This document shows positions 24,642-33,563 of a stretch of 40,422 nt of DNA, piece after piece. A program made the translations under genes and the position numbers. The notes under the pieces are model-generated. The model ran no database searches. It was not told the origin of the DNA and saw nothing but the letters and a program-made list of their open reading frames with translations. Each line of letters begins with the position of its first letter. Position 1 is the stretch's first letter. This stretch comes from Apilactobacillus apinorum (GTDB taxonomy: Bacteria; Bacillota; Bacilli; Lactobacillales; Lactobacillaceae), in contig NZ_KQ440395.1 in the NCBI RefSeq assembly GCF_001281175.1, positions 105,151 through 145,572 of the forward strand, written 5' to 3'.

Positions 24642-24687
24642 CAATTCTGTAACAAATTGGTAACAGTATGGTAATGTAGAGTTAACA
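24637..24687 (+). promoter_or_regulatory. Five 11-bp-period direct repeats (WalR/PhoP-like box)
   Basis: GTAACA at 24638, 24649 and 24660, GTAATG at 24671 and TTAACA at 24682 start exactly 11 bp apart. The first two read TGTAAC-N5-TGTAAC, the WalR (YycF/VicR) consensus TGTWAH-N5-TGTWAH. The run begins on the scrB stop codon. TAATGT (24672-24677), preceded by TG, can act as -10. An OmpR-family response regulator very likely acts here. Confidence 0.65.
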
Positions 24688-24710
24688 AATCAATTTGGAG
24701 GTTCTATATT

Positions 24711-25259
24711 ATGAAAATGAATAAGTTTTGGTCATTGGCCACTTTATTTATCGCAACGGTAGTAATTATCGTGAGCGGAGTTAATGCTTCTGCTGCCGCA
24801 CATAAGCAGAATGCACAACCTAAATACCTAACTAGCTTACCTGCCAATATGCGTGGTACTTGGTATGCATACGACGGTAATCAATTAGTAACTACTAAAG
24901 TGACGGCTAAGTCAATTACTGTTCAATATGCGGGTGAAAAGGCCAATAAGGGTACTTTGCACAAGTATGTGGATCACAATCCTTTAAAGATGAGCAAAAA
25001 GGAAATTAAGAGAACCGCTAACTGGTTTTTTGCAAGTCAAGATACTAAAAAAATCCATGATTATAAGTGGGTATGGACTTACGGTTGGCAACAAACTGCC
25101 GGCGCTGGTGAATACTACACCGTTTCTAAATACCAAGGTCATCGAGTACTAACGGATGCAGATGGTGCTGGAGTGTGGGCTAACTCACATAGTTTTAAAA
25201 CTAAACAATTAGCAGCTAAGTACAAGGGTGTTAAGTTACCTAAGTTTAGCTATCGTTAA
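24711..25259 (+). CDS. Secreted protein of unknown function
   Basis: A 182-residue exported protein: signal peptide MKMNKFWSLATLF...VNASA with probable cleavage near residue 27-30, no membrane anchor after it. The mature part starts with a LTSLPANMRGTWYAYDGNQL motif, a lipocalin-like 'RGTWY' opening seen in other lactobacillar secreted proteins, and ends KGVKLPKFSYR. TTGGAGG precedes the ATG. The WalR-like repeats upstream suggest a link to the cell-wall stress response. Confidence 0.8.
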   Translation: MKMNKFWSLATLFIATVVIIVSGVNASAAAHKQNAQPKYLTSLPANMRGTWYAYDGNQLVTTKVTAKSITVQYAGEKANKGTLHKYVDHNPLKMSKKEIKRTANWFFASQDTKKIHDYKWVWTYGWQQTAGAGEYYTVSKYQGHRVLTDADGAGVWANSHSFKTKQLAAKYKGVKLPKFSYR

Positions 25260-25263
25260 AAAT

Positions 25264-25301
25264 AAAAAGCAATTAGAATGAAAATTCTAGTTGCTTTTTT
25301 T
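25264..25301 (+). terminator. Intrinsic terminator after the secreted-protein gene
   Basis: AAAAGCAATTAGAAT pairs with ATTCTAGTTGCTTTT, then a T-run. Confidence 0.9.
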
Positions 25302-25312
25302 ATGTTTGTATA

Positions 25313-25333
25313 ATATTATATGTCATATAATAT
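25313..25333. promoter_or_regulatory. Perfect 21-bp palindrome, PadR autoregulatory operator
   Basis: Two ten-base arms (ATATTATATG and its complement) flank one central T. It contains TATAAT at 25326-25331 and adjoins another at 25309-25314. Placed over the -10 region of the PadR operon, it is the expected repressor site. Confidence 0.75.
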
Positions 25334-25361
25334 GATTTTAAATATAAATGGGGATGATGGT

Positions 25362-25667
25362 TTGGCGATTAAAGTGGCAAAAACGCTTCTAGATGGATGC
25401 GTTTTAGGTCTTCTCGACCAAAATGATATGTACGGTTATGAATTAACTAAACAAGTGCAAGAGTCAATTGCGGTATCCAACTCCACTATGTATCCGGTTA
25501 TGCGTCGTTTGAAAACGGATGGCTTAGTGGATACCTATGATGAATCCTTTGAGGGACGTAATCGTCGATACTACCGAATTACTGATGCGGGTGTCGAACA
25601 TCTAGCAGCCATAAGAAAAGAGTGGCAAGATTTTAAAAATGGAATTGATCAATTAGTGGGGGAATAA
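25362..25667 (+). CDS. PadR family transcriptional regulator
   Basis: A 101-residue winged-helix repressor: DGCVLGLLDQNDMYGYELTKQV (helix 1-2), SNSTMYPVMRRLKTDGLV (recognition helix), EGRNRRYYRITDAG (wing) and a C-terminal dimer helix. The start is TTG 25362, preceded by GGGG at workable spacing; the ATG at 25320 lies inside the operator palindrome and -10 and cannot be the start. It forms an operon with DUF1700 and DUF4097 genes, a common Firmicutes envelope-stress arrangement. Confidence 0.88.
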   Translation: MAIKVAKTLLDGCVLGLLDQNDMYGYELTKQVQESIAVSNSTMYPVMRRLKTDGLVDTYDESFEGRNRRYYRITDAGVEHLAAIRKEWQDFKNGIDQLVGE

Positions 25668-25669
25668 AC

Positions 25670-26269
25670 ATGCAAACTTATTTGGAAGAATTAAAAGTAT
25701 ATTTAAATAAGCTACCACAAGCGGATATTGAAGATGCCTTGTCTTATTACCAAGAATATTTAGAAGATGCAGGAATTAATACTTATCCCGCTTGTATTAA
25801 AGAATTAGGGACGCCGGTCCAATTAGCTCGTCGGATTCGAGCAGATATCGATGTTAATGATTATAAAAATGGTGGCATTAGTAACGAACAAAGCACTTGG
25901 CAATATTTTTCAAAAATCTTTATTGCCATGGCATCGGTTCCAGTGTTATTGCCATTAGCTGGCGTGTTAGGAGCAGTGGTGGCATTACTATTTGCCATCT
26001 TAGTGGTAACGCTACTATTTACTAGCTGTATCATCGTTTTATTCATAATTAGCTTTTTGGAATTAATGTATTGGGCCATCACTAACTTGGGTTTGTACTT
26101 TAATCTAAGTATCGTAGCATTTGGTGCCAGTCTTATGCTATTAGGGGCTTCCATGGATTTAGCATACGGATTACAAAAATTGACAGTTAATTTTACTAAA
26201 TGGATTCGTCAATTTAGTACCTGGATGTATGGTAAGACTATCAACAAAATGAATGGAGGTAACAAGTAA
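25670..26269 (+). CDS. DUF1700 (HAAS-type) membrane protein
   Basis: 199 residues. The N-terminal soluble HAAS domain (YLEELKVYLNKLP..DIEDALSYYQEYLEDAG, residues 4-38, then LGTPVQLARRIRAD) is followed by three to four hydrophobic helices (about residues 80-175). It starts 2 bp after the PadR stop and its TAA overlaps the next ATG (TAATG), so the trio is translationally coupled. Family role: membrane partner of a PadR regulator and a DUF4097 protein. The signal sensed is unknown. Confidence 0.88.
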   Translation: MQTYLEELKVYLNKLPQADIEDALSYYQEYLEDAGINTYPACIKELGTPVQLARRIRADIDVNDYKNGGISNEQSTWQYFSKIFIAMASVPVLLPLAGVLGAVVALLFAILVVTLLFTSCIIVLFIISFLELMYWAITNLGLYFNLSIVAFGASLMLLGASMDLAYGLQKLTVNFTKWIRQFSTWMYGKTINKMNGGNK

Positions 26270-27138
26270 TGAAAAAATTTAGTTTAGTCGGATTAGTTAT
26301 TTTCTTAGTGGGGTTGTTACTATTAGTACTAGGTTTTATTGGGACTAGACATACCGACATTCAAAAAGCGCTTTCTAGTTCGGTGACTAATTATGATTAC
26401 CGTAAGGATGTTACTAAATTTAATCGTCTTGAAGTCTCCGGAAATGTGGACGTAGAAATTGTACGGGGTAATAAGTACGCTGTACATGTTTACGAAAATA
26501 AAAAGAATAGTGTGCAGGCTCAAGTTGAAGATCAAGTGTTAAAAATCAGTAACCGCCAGTCAACTTTTAACGGTAATTTTGTGGTTAAACTGAATAAAAA
26601 TAAGCTAACATTTGGTTCCAATATGATTGTTGTAACCGTACCGGATAATCAATTAAAAAGTATTGAAGGAAATAACACTTCCGGTGATTTGAGTATTTCC
26701 AAGCTACGTTTTAATGATGGTTTGAACATTAACGGTTTTAATGTGGGCGATATTAGATTAAGTCAAGTTACGGCCAAAAGTCTTTCAGTTGATTCGCAAT
26801 CGGCTGATATTACTGTTGCGGACAGTAGCTTTACTGAAAACGACAGCACTGTTAAGTCTGAAGATGGGGACATTCGCATTCGCAATAGTAGCTTTAAAAC
26901 TTTGAATACATCATTAACGGATGGGGATGCCTATTTGAATGGATTGAAGATTACGAACTACTTAAACGTTAATAACACCGATGGCGATATTTATTTGACG
27001 TTATCAAAACATGATAATGCCAATGTTTATGCGCATAGTAATGAAGGAAATGTTTATGGTTCAGCATCTGATCATCATAATAGTCATCGACATTATCGCT
27101 TGATTTCTGAAGATGGCGATATTCATCTTAATGATTAG
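26269..27138 (+). CDS. DUF4097 beta-strand-repeat surface protein
   Basis: 289 residues. One N-terminal membrane helix (residues 5-24) is followed by an extracellular right-handed beta-helix-like array (LEVSGNVDVEIVRG, IEGNNTSGDLSIS, INGFNVGDIRL, VKSEDGDIRIRNSSF, NTDGDIYLTL, SEDGDIHLND), where the recurring G-D-I turn marks each strand. Third gene of the PadR operon. It probably shields or senses the envelope; function not established. Confidence 0.88.
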   Translation: MKKFSLVGLVIFLVGLLLLVLGFIGTRHTDIQKALSSSVTNYDYRKDVTKFNRLEVSGNVDVEIVRGNKYAVHVYENKKNSVQAQVEDQVLKISNRQSTFNGNFVVKLNKNKLTFGSNMIVVTVPDNQLKSIEGNNTSGDLSISKLRFNDGLNINGFNVGDIRLSQVTAKSLSVDSQSADITVADSSFTENDSTVKSEDGDIRIRNSSFKTLNTSLTDGDAYLNGLKITNYLNVNNTDGDIYLTLSKHDNANVYAHSNEGNVYGSASDHHNSHRHYRLISEDGDIHLND

Positions 27139-27222
27139 GTTTCCTGAAAAAGGATATGTAAATTTGGCTTTAAGTATAGTAAAATTAAGGTAATAAGAAA
27201 AATCATATCTGGAGGTACTAAC

Positions 27223-27510
27223 GTGTTTAACGATAAAATCGTTTTTAATTACATGTATAAATTATGGGTCGCTGTTTACTCAGATCTAAGTGACGCCGAA
27301 GTTGAAGAGATTGGTCAAGTGCTATTGCAAAATAGTAAGGAAGAATATAATCGCCAAAATGAGACTAATATTTCTGATGAAGACTTCATTGATATGATTT
27401 CAGAATACGCTGAAGATATTCGTGAACAAGCTGTGAGCGAAGCAGAAGAAGATATAAAAAAACACCATGCACCTAAATTTAAAAAAGTAGATGGATCATG
27501 GCAAGTTTAA
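27223..27510 (+). CDS. Small acidic protein of unknown function
   Basis: A 95-residue, mostly helical, very acidic protein (many Glu/Asp: DLSDAEVEEIGQVLL, ISDEDFIDMISEYAEDIREQAVSEAEEDIKK) starting at GTG, with TGGAGG upstream. No signal or membrane segment. It follows the PadR operon by 84 bp and ends at its own terminator. No family recognised. Confidence 0.75.
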   Translation: MFNDKIVFNYMYKLWVAVYSDLSDAEVEEIGQVLLQNSKEEYNRQNETNISDEDFIDMISEYAEDIREQAVSEAEEDIKKHHAPKFKKVDGSWQV

Positions 27511-27521
27511 AATGAACAGAT

Positions 27522-27552
27522 AAAAGCATTCCTTATCAGGAATGCTTTTTTG
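27522..27552 (+). terminator. Intrinsic terminator
   Basis: AAAAGCATTCCT/AGGAATGCTTTT with a four-base loop and T-run. Confidence 0.9.
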
Positions 27553-28018
27553 TATGTAGGGAAAATGAAAATCAATTGTCCGCCGATAAACAGCGATATT
27601 AAAAATCATACTATTAGTTCGCTATATTTCGAAGAAATGAACCAATGGTATAGAAAATGGATGGGGTTAGTATTGATAAATTATTAGTTGTGTTGAGGTT
27701 AAAATATCTAAATTCCAATCGCCAATAAGTTTAACTGTGAAATAATGTCAGACAAATGAATAGTGCTAGTAAAAGAATAATCGCCTTATTGTTGGTATTA
27801 CACGTTTTGGGAAGTCTAAATTTCGTTCAATTGTACCAATGTGTCAAAAGTATGCGATTTTCTTAAAATTATTGCGATTTTCTAAAGAAGTTTAAAATTA
27901 ATTTAAAAGCTATTCAATCGCGTGCAAATCAAAATGGAATGGTTGTATACTCAAAATTGTAAATAAGACAAATAGTTTAAATTTTATTCGTTCGGTTAAA
28001 AGAGGGGGACGTAAAATT
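27553..28018 (+). promoter_or_regulatory. Long AT-rich leader of the giant surface-protein gene
   Basis: No convincing gene. It contains the 11-bp direct repeat TGCGATTTTCT at 27853 and 27873 (20-bp period, as in LytTR-type response-regulator sites) and a 51-bp element 27901-27951 (AATCGCGTGCAA core, TATACT end) that recurs without gaps before the 35-codon gene at 33.5 kb. TATACT (27946-27951) is the probable -10. AGAGGGGG lies before the ATG. Confidence 0.6.
27901..27951 (+). promoter_or_regulatory. Shared promoter element, copy A
   Basis: 42 of 51 positions are identical to 33453-33503, including TATTNAATCGCGTGCAA and TTGTATACT. No -35 of the TTGACA type is present, so the conserved CGCGTGCAA block may be an activator site or a special -35. 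Confidence 0.75.
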
Positions 28019-31000
28019 ATGAAACAAGAATTCGATAAGAAAAATGTTAAATTATCAAAGAATTACAAAAAGTGGGCTTATGCAGCCGCTGCTACCGGTA
28101 TCTTAATCACCGGAGCTGAAGCTGTGCATAACACAGAAGCTCATACAATTTTAGCTTATGCAGCACTCAAGAAGTCATCGGTAACTCAGTTTGGTAGTCC
28201 TATCAATATTATTACAATTGATGACGATGATCCAAGTAATACAAATACTCCTACGGGTAGATTAATTAACTCTGGACAAGCTGAAACAAATTGGAACACT
28301 TTCAAAAGTGCTGTTCAAAGTAGTTTGTATCAAATGAATACAGAATTTAATCAGGATTTAAGTAAAATGCAGGGTTATGATTCAAGTAATAATACAATTA
28401 CGATTCATATAACTGAAACACAGGCTTATAAAGACAAAGCTGCCGCAGAAAAATCTGCTGCAGACAAAGCCGCTGCAGAGAAAGCTGCCGCAGACAAAGC
28501 TGCCGCAGACAAAAATATATCATCACAAGGGCAAAATAAACCCACTTCTAATCCGGTCACAAGTAGTTCTGGAACAACTCAAAAGGAGGGCACTAATTTA
28601 ATTCCTGTAAAAATTATTAATGTTAATAGACCATTAGATTCGGTTACTGTAAACATTGCCAATTCTAATGTAGATAATGACACCCAACCAGATGGTGATT
28701 TTAAAGGAACAACAATGTCAAATTATATTTGGAACAACTATAATCACAAAGTCTTCATCAAAGGTAGGGGTGATTTAGATTCAAATGGTAATATTGATTT
28801 AACAAAAGCGAAGAGTGGTAGCATCGAAATTTATGATGTGCAACTAAATGATGTTACTGTAAACTTTGTTGACGGCAGTTCCAATAATATTTCTAGTAAA
28901 ACTCTAAGCGAGGTTAGAACAGATTCACAATTGGATTTAACTGATGTTATAACTGATTTTAATAAACAACATAGCAATATGAAGGTAGATCCAACTAGTT
29001 CATATGCAATTAATCCTGATGTTAAAATGAACGAAGACCTAACATCAATTACTATTCCAGTGTTATATGTGGCTAATGTACCCGTCATTGATGGTAATGG
29101 TAATTCAACTAACCAAACCATTGAAGTTGCGAGTCCTACTAAAAATATGTCAAGATCTGATTTTGTAGATGCTTTAAGTAAACAAGGTTATACTCCAGCT
29201 GATGCTGATAGTGAACTTCCTAATAATTCAAATGTCGATTTAACACAACCAGTTAATGTTCACGTAGTAACCAAGTCAAGCTCTGTTGATGCTCCAAAGA
29301 GACAAGGAAAATTTACTATTTTAGTTAAGAATCAAAAAGGTAATCTTGTATATTCAACAGCACCTAAAACGTTACCTTTTCCAACGGATGCTTCAATTAG
29401 TATCATAAATTTGGTTAATAATATATTAACCAAAGATCTTAATTTACAAGTGGATACAACAAATGCGTATGTTAAAAATAGGAATATTCCAGCTGGATAT
29501 AATAAAGAACAATTTGTGATTAATGTTACTCAGCCAACACATACACTTACAATTAACTATGTTGACAACAATGGAAAACATATTTCCAATCCAACTGTTA
29601 TTAATGACTTTACTGATTCGGATACTGTATCAGTTAAAAATCAAGTGGATGATTTAACTAACAAGGGTTATGCTATTGAATTATCATCATTATCTAATCA
29701 AATTAGTCCATCTGTATCACAATACAGAGGTGGAATTGCAAACGTATACAATAGAAATGAAAATATAACAGTTAATAGTGACGGATCATATTCGATCAAT
29801 ATTAAGTTCGATAAAGCCCAAGCTGATTCAACAACTGAAAACTTTACTGGAAAAGGTTCTCTACAAACATTCAAGTATACTGATCCACAAACTGGTGAAG
29901 AAAAGACTGCTCAAGTAACTATTAACAGTACCAGCAAGGATGGTAAGATGCCATCAGAAGAATTTGTTGCTGCTGCTGCTAAAGCAGGATACCAGGTTGA
30001 TGCTTCTAAACTAGGTGACACTGTTGATTTAACTAAGACCAATGTTATTGACGCAGTACCAGCTCCTAAAGCCGGTACGGTTTACCCGGTTAATGTTACC
30101 GTAAATGGAAATACTGTGACTGCAAATGTAACAGCTGATGGTAGTGCAGGTGAAAGTAACCCATCTTCTGTAAGCAAAGCTAGTTTAATTTCTCAATTAG
30201 CAAAACAAGGTATTACTGTTGATCCAGCAACAATCTCATCAGATTCAACTGATTTAAGCAAGAAACCAACATTTAATGGAACTAACAATGTTACTGCGGG
30301 CACAGTAAAGAGTTACCCACAAACATTCAATATTGTTGATGCTAATGGAAATGTAGTTACTGATTCAGCTACTAGCAAACAAAAGACAGCGACTCTAGCT
30401 ATTAACAGTTCAACAGAAACAATGCCTGCAGACCAATACATCAAGGCTATTCAAGATGCTGGATATACTCTAAGCGAAGATCAAAAGAAAGCTATTGAAG
30501 ATAAAGGTACTATTGACCTAACTAATCCAAACGCATTACCAACTGTTACAGCAAATGAAAATGCTAAGACTAGCTACAAGCAAGATGTCACAGTGAAGAA
30601 TGCTGACGGTACTACAAGTACAGTAACTCTTCCAATCAATAGTTCATCAAACACAATGAGTAAGGCAGACTTTGTTAAGGCATTAGTTGATGCTGGTTAC
30701 ACACCAACTCAAGATACTGTTAACGGTTTACCTAACACCGTTGATTTGAATAACCAAGACAATAAGACTTCAGTAACTCCTAATGTTACTAACGAATCAA
30801 CTACTTCATACTCACAACTAGTTAATACTACTGATGATAATGGCAACCCAGTTCAAAAGACTGCTACCATTAACAGTGATTCACCAACTATTTCTAAGGC
30901 TGAATACATCAAGGAAATGGCTGACCAAGGATTCGCAATTGATCCTTCAACCATTAAAGATGACCCAGTTGACTTAAGTAAACTTGCTAATAGTCCTGTA

Positions 31001-33358
31001 AACGCTGGTAACAACAATAGTGCTGCTAAAGAAAACTACGTAAAGACTATTAACTTAGTTGATGCTAACGGTAACCCTAAGAAGGATGCTAATGGTAACC
31101 AAGAAACCGCTACTGTTAACATTCCAAGTAGCAGTAACCAAATGAGCAAGAGTGACTTAGAAAAGGCATTATCAAAAGCTGGATACACATTGTCAGATGC
31201 TGATAAGGCAAGTCTAGGTGACACTGTATCTCTAGATGACAATAAGCCATTAAATGCATCATCAAATACAACTAACCCATCTAACGCTTACACACAAACT
31301 GTTGAAGTAAAAGACGCTAATAGTAACGTTACTTCAAAGAGTCTTCCAATTAACAGTGATCAACCAACCATCAGCAAGGCAGACTATGTTGCTAAGTTAA
31401 TCGCTGCTGGATACACTCCAGAAGATGTTGCTAAGTTACCTGATTCAATTGATTTAACTAAGGACACTGTTAAACCAACTGTTAAGGATAACGCAAATGC
31501 AGCAACAACTTACACTCAAAAAGTTAACGTAACTACTCCAGATGGAACCACTAAAGAAGTCCCTGTCGCAATTAGTAGTACTAATAATAGTATGGATAAG
31601 GCAAGCTTCATTAAGGCGCTAGCTGATAAAGGCTTTACTGTATCAGATCCATCAAGCCTATCTGATCAAGTTGCTTTAGGTACTGATAAAGCAGTAAACG
31701 CTACTCAAAACGTTGCTGCAACTACTAATTACGTTCAAACTATTAATGTAAAACAATCTAATGGAACTACTGTTCCAGTTAAGGTTGGTATTAATAGTGC
31801 TAACCCAACTATGAGCAAGGATGCTTACAAGAAGGCATTAGCAGACTTAGGCTACACAGCTGATGATTCAACATTAAGTGACCCAATGCAATTAGGTACA
31901 GCTATCACTAGCGTAAATGTTACTGCTAATGACAATGCTGAAACTAGTCATCCACAAACACTTAAAGTTAAACAACAAGATGGCACATATAAAGATGTTA
32001 ACGTAAACATCAACAACCACGGTGATACCATGAGTAAAGCGGATTACATTAAAGAATTGCTAGACCTTGGTTACACTTCAATTGATCCTTCATCATTACC
32101 AGACACTGTTAACCTAAATGATAAGAATCTACCTAAGGTTACTGAAAACGCTAATGTAGCACCAAGTTACACTCAAACTATTAAAGTTAGAAAAGCTGAT
32201 GGAACTACTCAAGATGTCACTGTAAACGTAAACAGTGCAAATCAAAAGATTAGTAAGGCAGCTTACGTGGAAGCACTTGCAAGTGTTGGATACACTGTCG
32301 TAGACCCAGCTAACTTACCATCTGGTTCTGATACCCCAATTGATTTAGGTGCTGATAACACACACCCAGTTGTATTACCTAACAACCAAGCACATGCTGT
32401 TAGTTTAAACGTAACTAACCCAGATGGTTCAACTAAACAAGTTAGTGTTAACGTCGGAAATGATGGTAACAAGATGAGCAAGTCAGACTTAATTAATGCA
32501 ATTGCTGCAAATGGATACAAGGTAACTAACCCAGATGAACTAAGCGATCCATCTGACTTATCATCACTTCCATCACTACAAGCTAAACCTAACGCAAGTT
32601 CATACGAACTAGATTTAACTTACACTGATAAAAATGCTAATAAGGAATACAAAGCTGTAATTAAGAATGTTACTCCACTAATTACTAAACAAGACCTTGT
32701 TAAGCAATTAAAAGATCAAGGATACACAATTAGTGATACTAGTCGTCTAAAGGATATTATCAACTTAGATAACCCAGAAGACACTAAAGACTTAGCTTCA
32801 CTACTAGCACCATATGCACCATACCAAGTTAACATTGACGTGGCTGGTACAAATGATACTGTAACTATCCCTAGTCAAACTCAAACTATCAGTAAGCAAC
32901 AAGTTATCGATAGATTGAAGGCAGAAGGTTACACTCTAACTAACCCAGAAGTATTGAAAGATACTCTAGACATGACTAACCCAGACGACTTCAAGGGTAT
33001 GATTGTTACTAAGGGTGTTGCTAGTGATAACACTACTTCAAACAACACTACTAACAGTACTACAACTACTGATAATGGTAACAACAAAGTTAACGGTAGT
33101 GGTAACAAGGATAATCATTCTTCTAAGAATTCAAAAAAGAAGACTAAGAAGCACGGTAAGAAGAACAACTTAATTGATAACCATGGAAACAATGCTGGTA
33201 AATCATCAGCAAACGGTTCTAACAAGAACGGGTCATTACCACAAACTGGTGATGCAACTTATCAAGCAAGAACTGCAGGATTTGGTTTAATCGCAGCAAT
33301 CATGGGTTCAATCCTAGCTTTCTTCGGTTTGAAGAGACGCAAAAACGATGATGACTAA
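28019..33358 (+). CDS. Giant LPQTG cell-wall-anchored repeat protein
   Basis: 1779 residues. The basic N-terminus KLSKNYKKWAYAAAATGIL is a KxYKxGKxW-like export region. A low-complexity AEKSAADKAAAEKAAADK linker lies at about residues 137-165, then a non-repeated head to about residue 610, with one divergent repeat near 378. From about 610 to 1660 there are some 14 tandem repeats of 75-80 residues, each YTQTVxVxxxDGTT...VxINSxxxTMSKADYxKALxxxGYT...DxVDLxx. An Asn/Thr/Lys stalk, LPQTG at about residue 1740, a hydrophobic helix and KRRK follow. It is anchored to peptidoglycan by sortase A and likely acts in adhesion or aggregation. The repeats use a more biased codon set than the head, suggesting strong expression or repeat homogenisation. 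Confidence 0.92.
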   Translation: MKQEFDKKNVKLSKNYKKWAYAAAATGILITGAEAVHNTEAHTILAYAALKKSSVTQFGSPINIITIDDDDPSNTNTPTGRLINSGQAETNWNTFKSAVQSSLYQMNTEFNQDLSKMQGYDSSNNTITIHITETQAYKDKAAAEKSAADKAAAEKAAADKAAADKNISSQGQNKPTSNPVTSSSGTTQKEGTNLIPVKIINVNRPLDSVTVNIANSNVDNDTQPDGDFKGTTMSNYIWNNYNHKVFIKGRGDLDSNGNIDLTKAKSGSIEIYDVQLNDVTVNFVDGSSNNISSKTLSEVRTDSQLDLTDVITDFNKQHSNMKVDPTSSYAINPDVKMNEDLTSITIPVLYVANVPVIDGNGNSTNQTIEVASPTKNMSRSDFVDALSKQGYTPADADSELPNNSNVDLTQPVNVHVVTKSSSVDAPKRQGKFTILVKNQKGNLVYSTAPKTLPFPTDASISIINLVNNILTKDLNLQVDTTNAYVKNRNIPAGYNKEQFVINVTQPTHTLTINYVDNNGKHISNPTVINDFTDSDTVSVKNQVDDLTNKGYAIELSSLSNQISPSVSQYRGGIANVYNRNENITVNSDGSYSINIKFDKAQADSTTENFTGKGSLQTFKYTDPQTGEEKTAQVTINSTSKDGKMPSEEFVAAAAKAGYQVDASKLGDTVDLTKTNVIDAVPAPKAGTVYPVNVTVNGNTVTANVTADGSAGESNPSSVSKASLISQLAKQGITVDPATISSDSTDLSKKPTFNGTNNVTAGTVKSYPQTFNIVDANGNVVTDSATSKQKTATLAINSSTETMPADQYIKAIQDAGYTLSEDQKKAIEDKGTIDLTNPNALPTVTANENAKTSYKQDVTVKNADGTTSTVTLPINSSSNTMSKADFVKALVDAGYTPTQDTVNGLPNTVDLNNQDNKTSVTPNVTNESTTSYSQLVNTTDDNGNPVQKTATINSDSPTISKAEYIKEMADQGFAIDPSTIKDDPVDLSKLANSPVNAGNNNSAAKENYVKTINLVDANGNPKKDANGNQETATVNIPSSSNQMSKSDLEKALSKAGYTLSDADKASLGDTVSLDDNKPLNASSNTTNPSNAYTQTVEVKDANSNVTSKSLPINSDQPTISKADYVAKLIAAGYTPEDVAKLPDSIDLTKDTVKPTVKDNANAATTYTQKVNVTTPDGTTKEVPVAISSTNNSMDKASFIKALADKGFTVSDPSSLSDQVALGTDKAVNATQNVAATTNYVQTINVKQSNGTTVPVKVGINSANPTMSKDAYKKALADLGYTADDSTLSDPMQLGTAITSVNVTANDNAETSHPQTLKVKQQDGTYKDVNVNINNHGDTMSKADYIKELLDLGYTSIDPSSLPDTVNLNDKNLPKVTENANVAPSYTQTIKVRKADGTTQDVTVNVNSANQKISKAAYVEALASVGYTVVDPANLPSGSDTPIDLGADNTHPVVLPNNQAHAVSLNVTNPDGSTKQVSVNVGNDGNKMSKSDLINAIAANGYKVTNPDELSDPSDLSSLPSLQAKPNASSYELDLTYTDKNANKEYKAVIKNVTPLITKQDLVKQLKDQGYTISDTSRLKDIINLDNPEDTKDLASLLAPYAPYQVNIDVAGTNDTVTIPSQTQTISKQQVIDRLKAEGYTLTNPEVLKDTLDMTNPDDFKGMIVTKGVASDNTTSNNTTNSTTTTDNGNNKVNGSGNKDNHSSKNSKKKTKKHGKKNNLIDNHGNNAGKSSANGSNKNGSLPQTGDATYQARTAGFGLIAAIMGSILAFFGLKRRKNDDD
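28433..28513 (+). repeat. Ala-Lys-Asp minisatellite in the giant surface gene
   Basis: About five 12-15-bp units of the type GCTGCCGCAGACAAA/GAAAAA encode AADKAAAEK. Slippage here would change linker length. Confidence 0.75.
29840..33005 (+). repeat. About 14 tandem protein repeats (roughly 230 bp each)
   Basis: Units carry the conserved block TMSKADYIKAL--GYT and D(T/P)VDL. Units near 30660, 31140, 31370 and 32030 are closest to each other. Copy number is prone to recombination and to misassembly. Confidence 0.85.
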
Positions 33359-33377
33359 TTCATTTTAATATCGTCAG

Positions 33378-33414
33378 AAAAAGCATACTTTTGTTAAAAA
33401 AGTATGCTTTTTTA
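33378..33414 (+). terminator. Intrinsic terminator after the giant surface gene
   Basis: AAAAGCATACTTTT pairs with AAAAGTATGCTTTT, then T-run. Confidence 0.9.
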
Positions 33415-33452
33415 TTAAAAATATTATGAATTTATTAAGATGGTTAAGTTTC

Positions 33453-33503
33453 ATTTAAATACTATTAAATCGCGTGCAATTCAATTTGGATTCATTGTAT
33501 ACT
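33453..33503 (+). promoter_or_regulatory. Shared promoter element, copy B
   Basis: Gapless copy of 27901-27951, placed before the 35-codon gene, with the same TATACT -10 (33498-33503). Confidence 0.75.
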
Positions 33504-33563
33504 ACTTTTGTTGATAAGATATGAAACAAAATAAAAGCTTTTAAATTTTAAGGAGATGTTATT

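Noticed and set aside
27565-27687. 40-codon frame starting with ATG
   Set aside because: Ribosome site too close, no family features, unremarkable composition; probably chance in an AT-rich leader.
27756-27866. 36-codon hydrophobic frame
   Set aside because: No ribosome site, and it runs over the TGCGATTTTCT regulatory repeat.
31036-31242. Minus-strand frames within the giant surface gene, also 28831-29121 and 32263-32520
   Set aside because: Antisense shadows made by biased codons of the repeats; no start signals.
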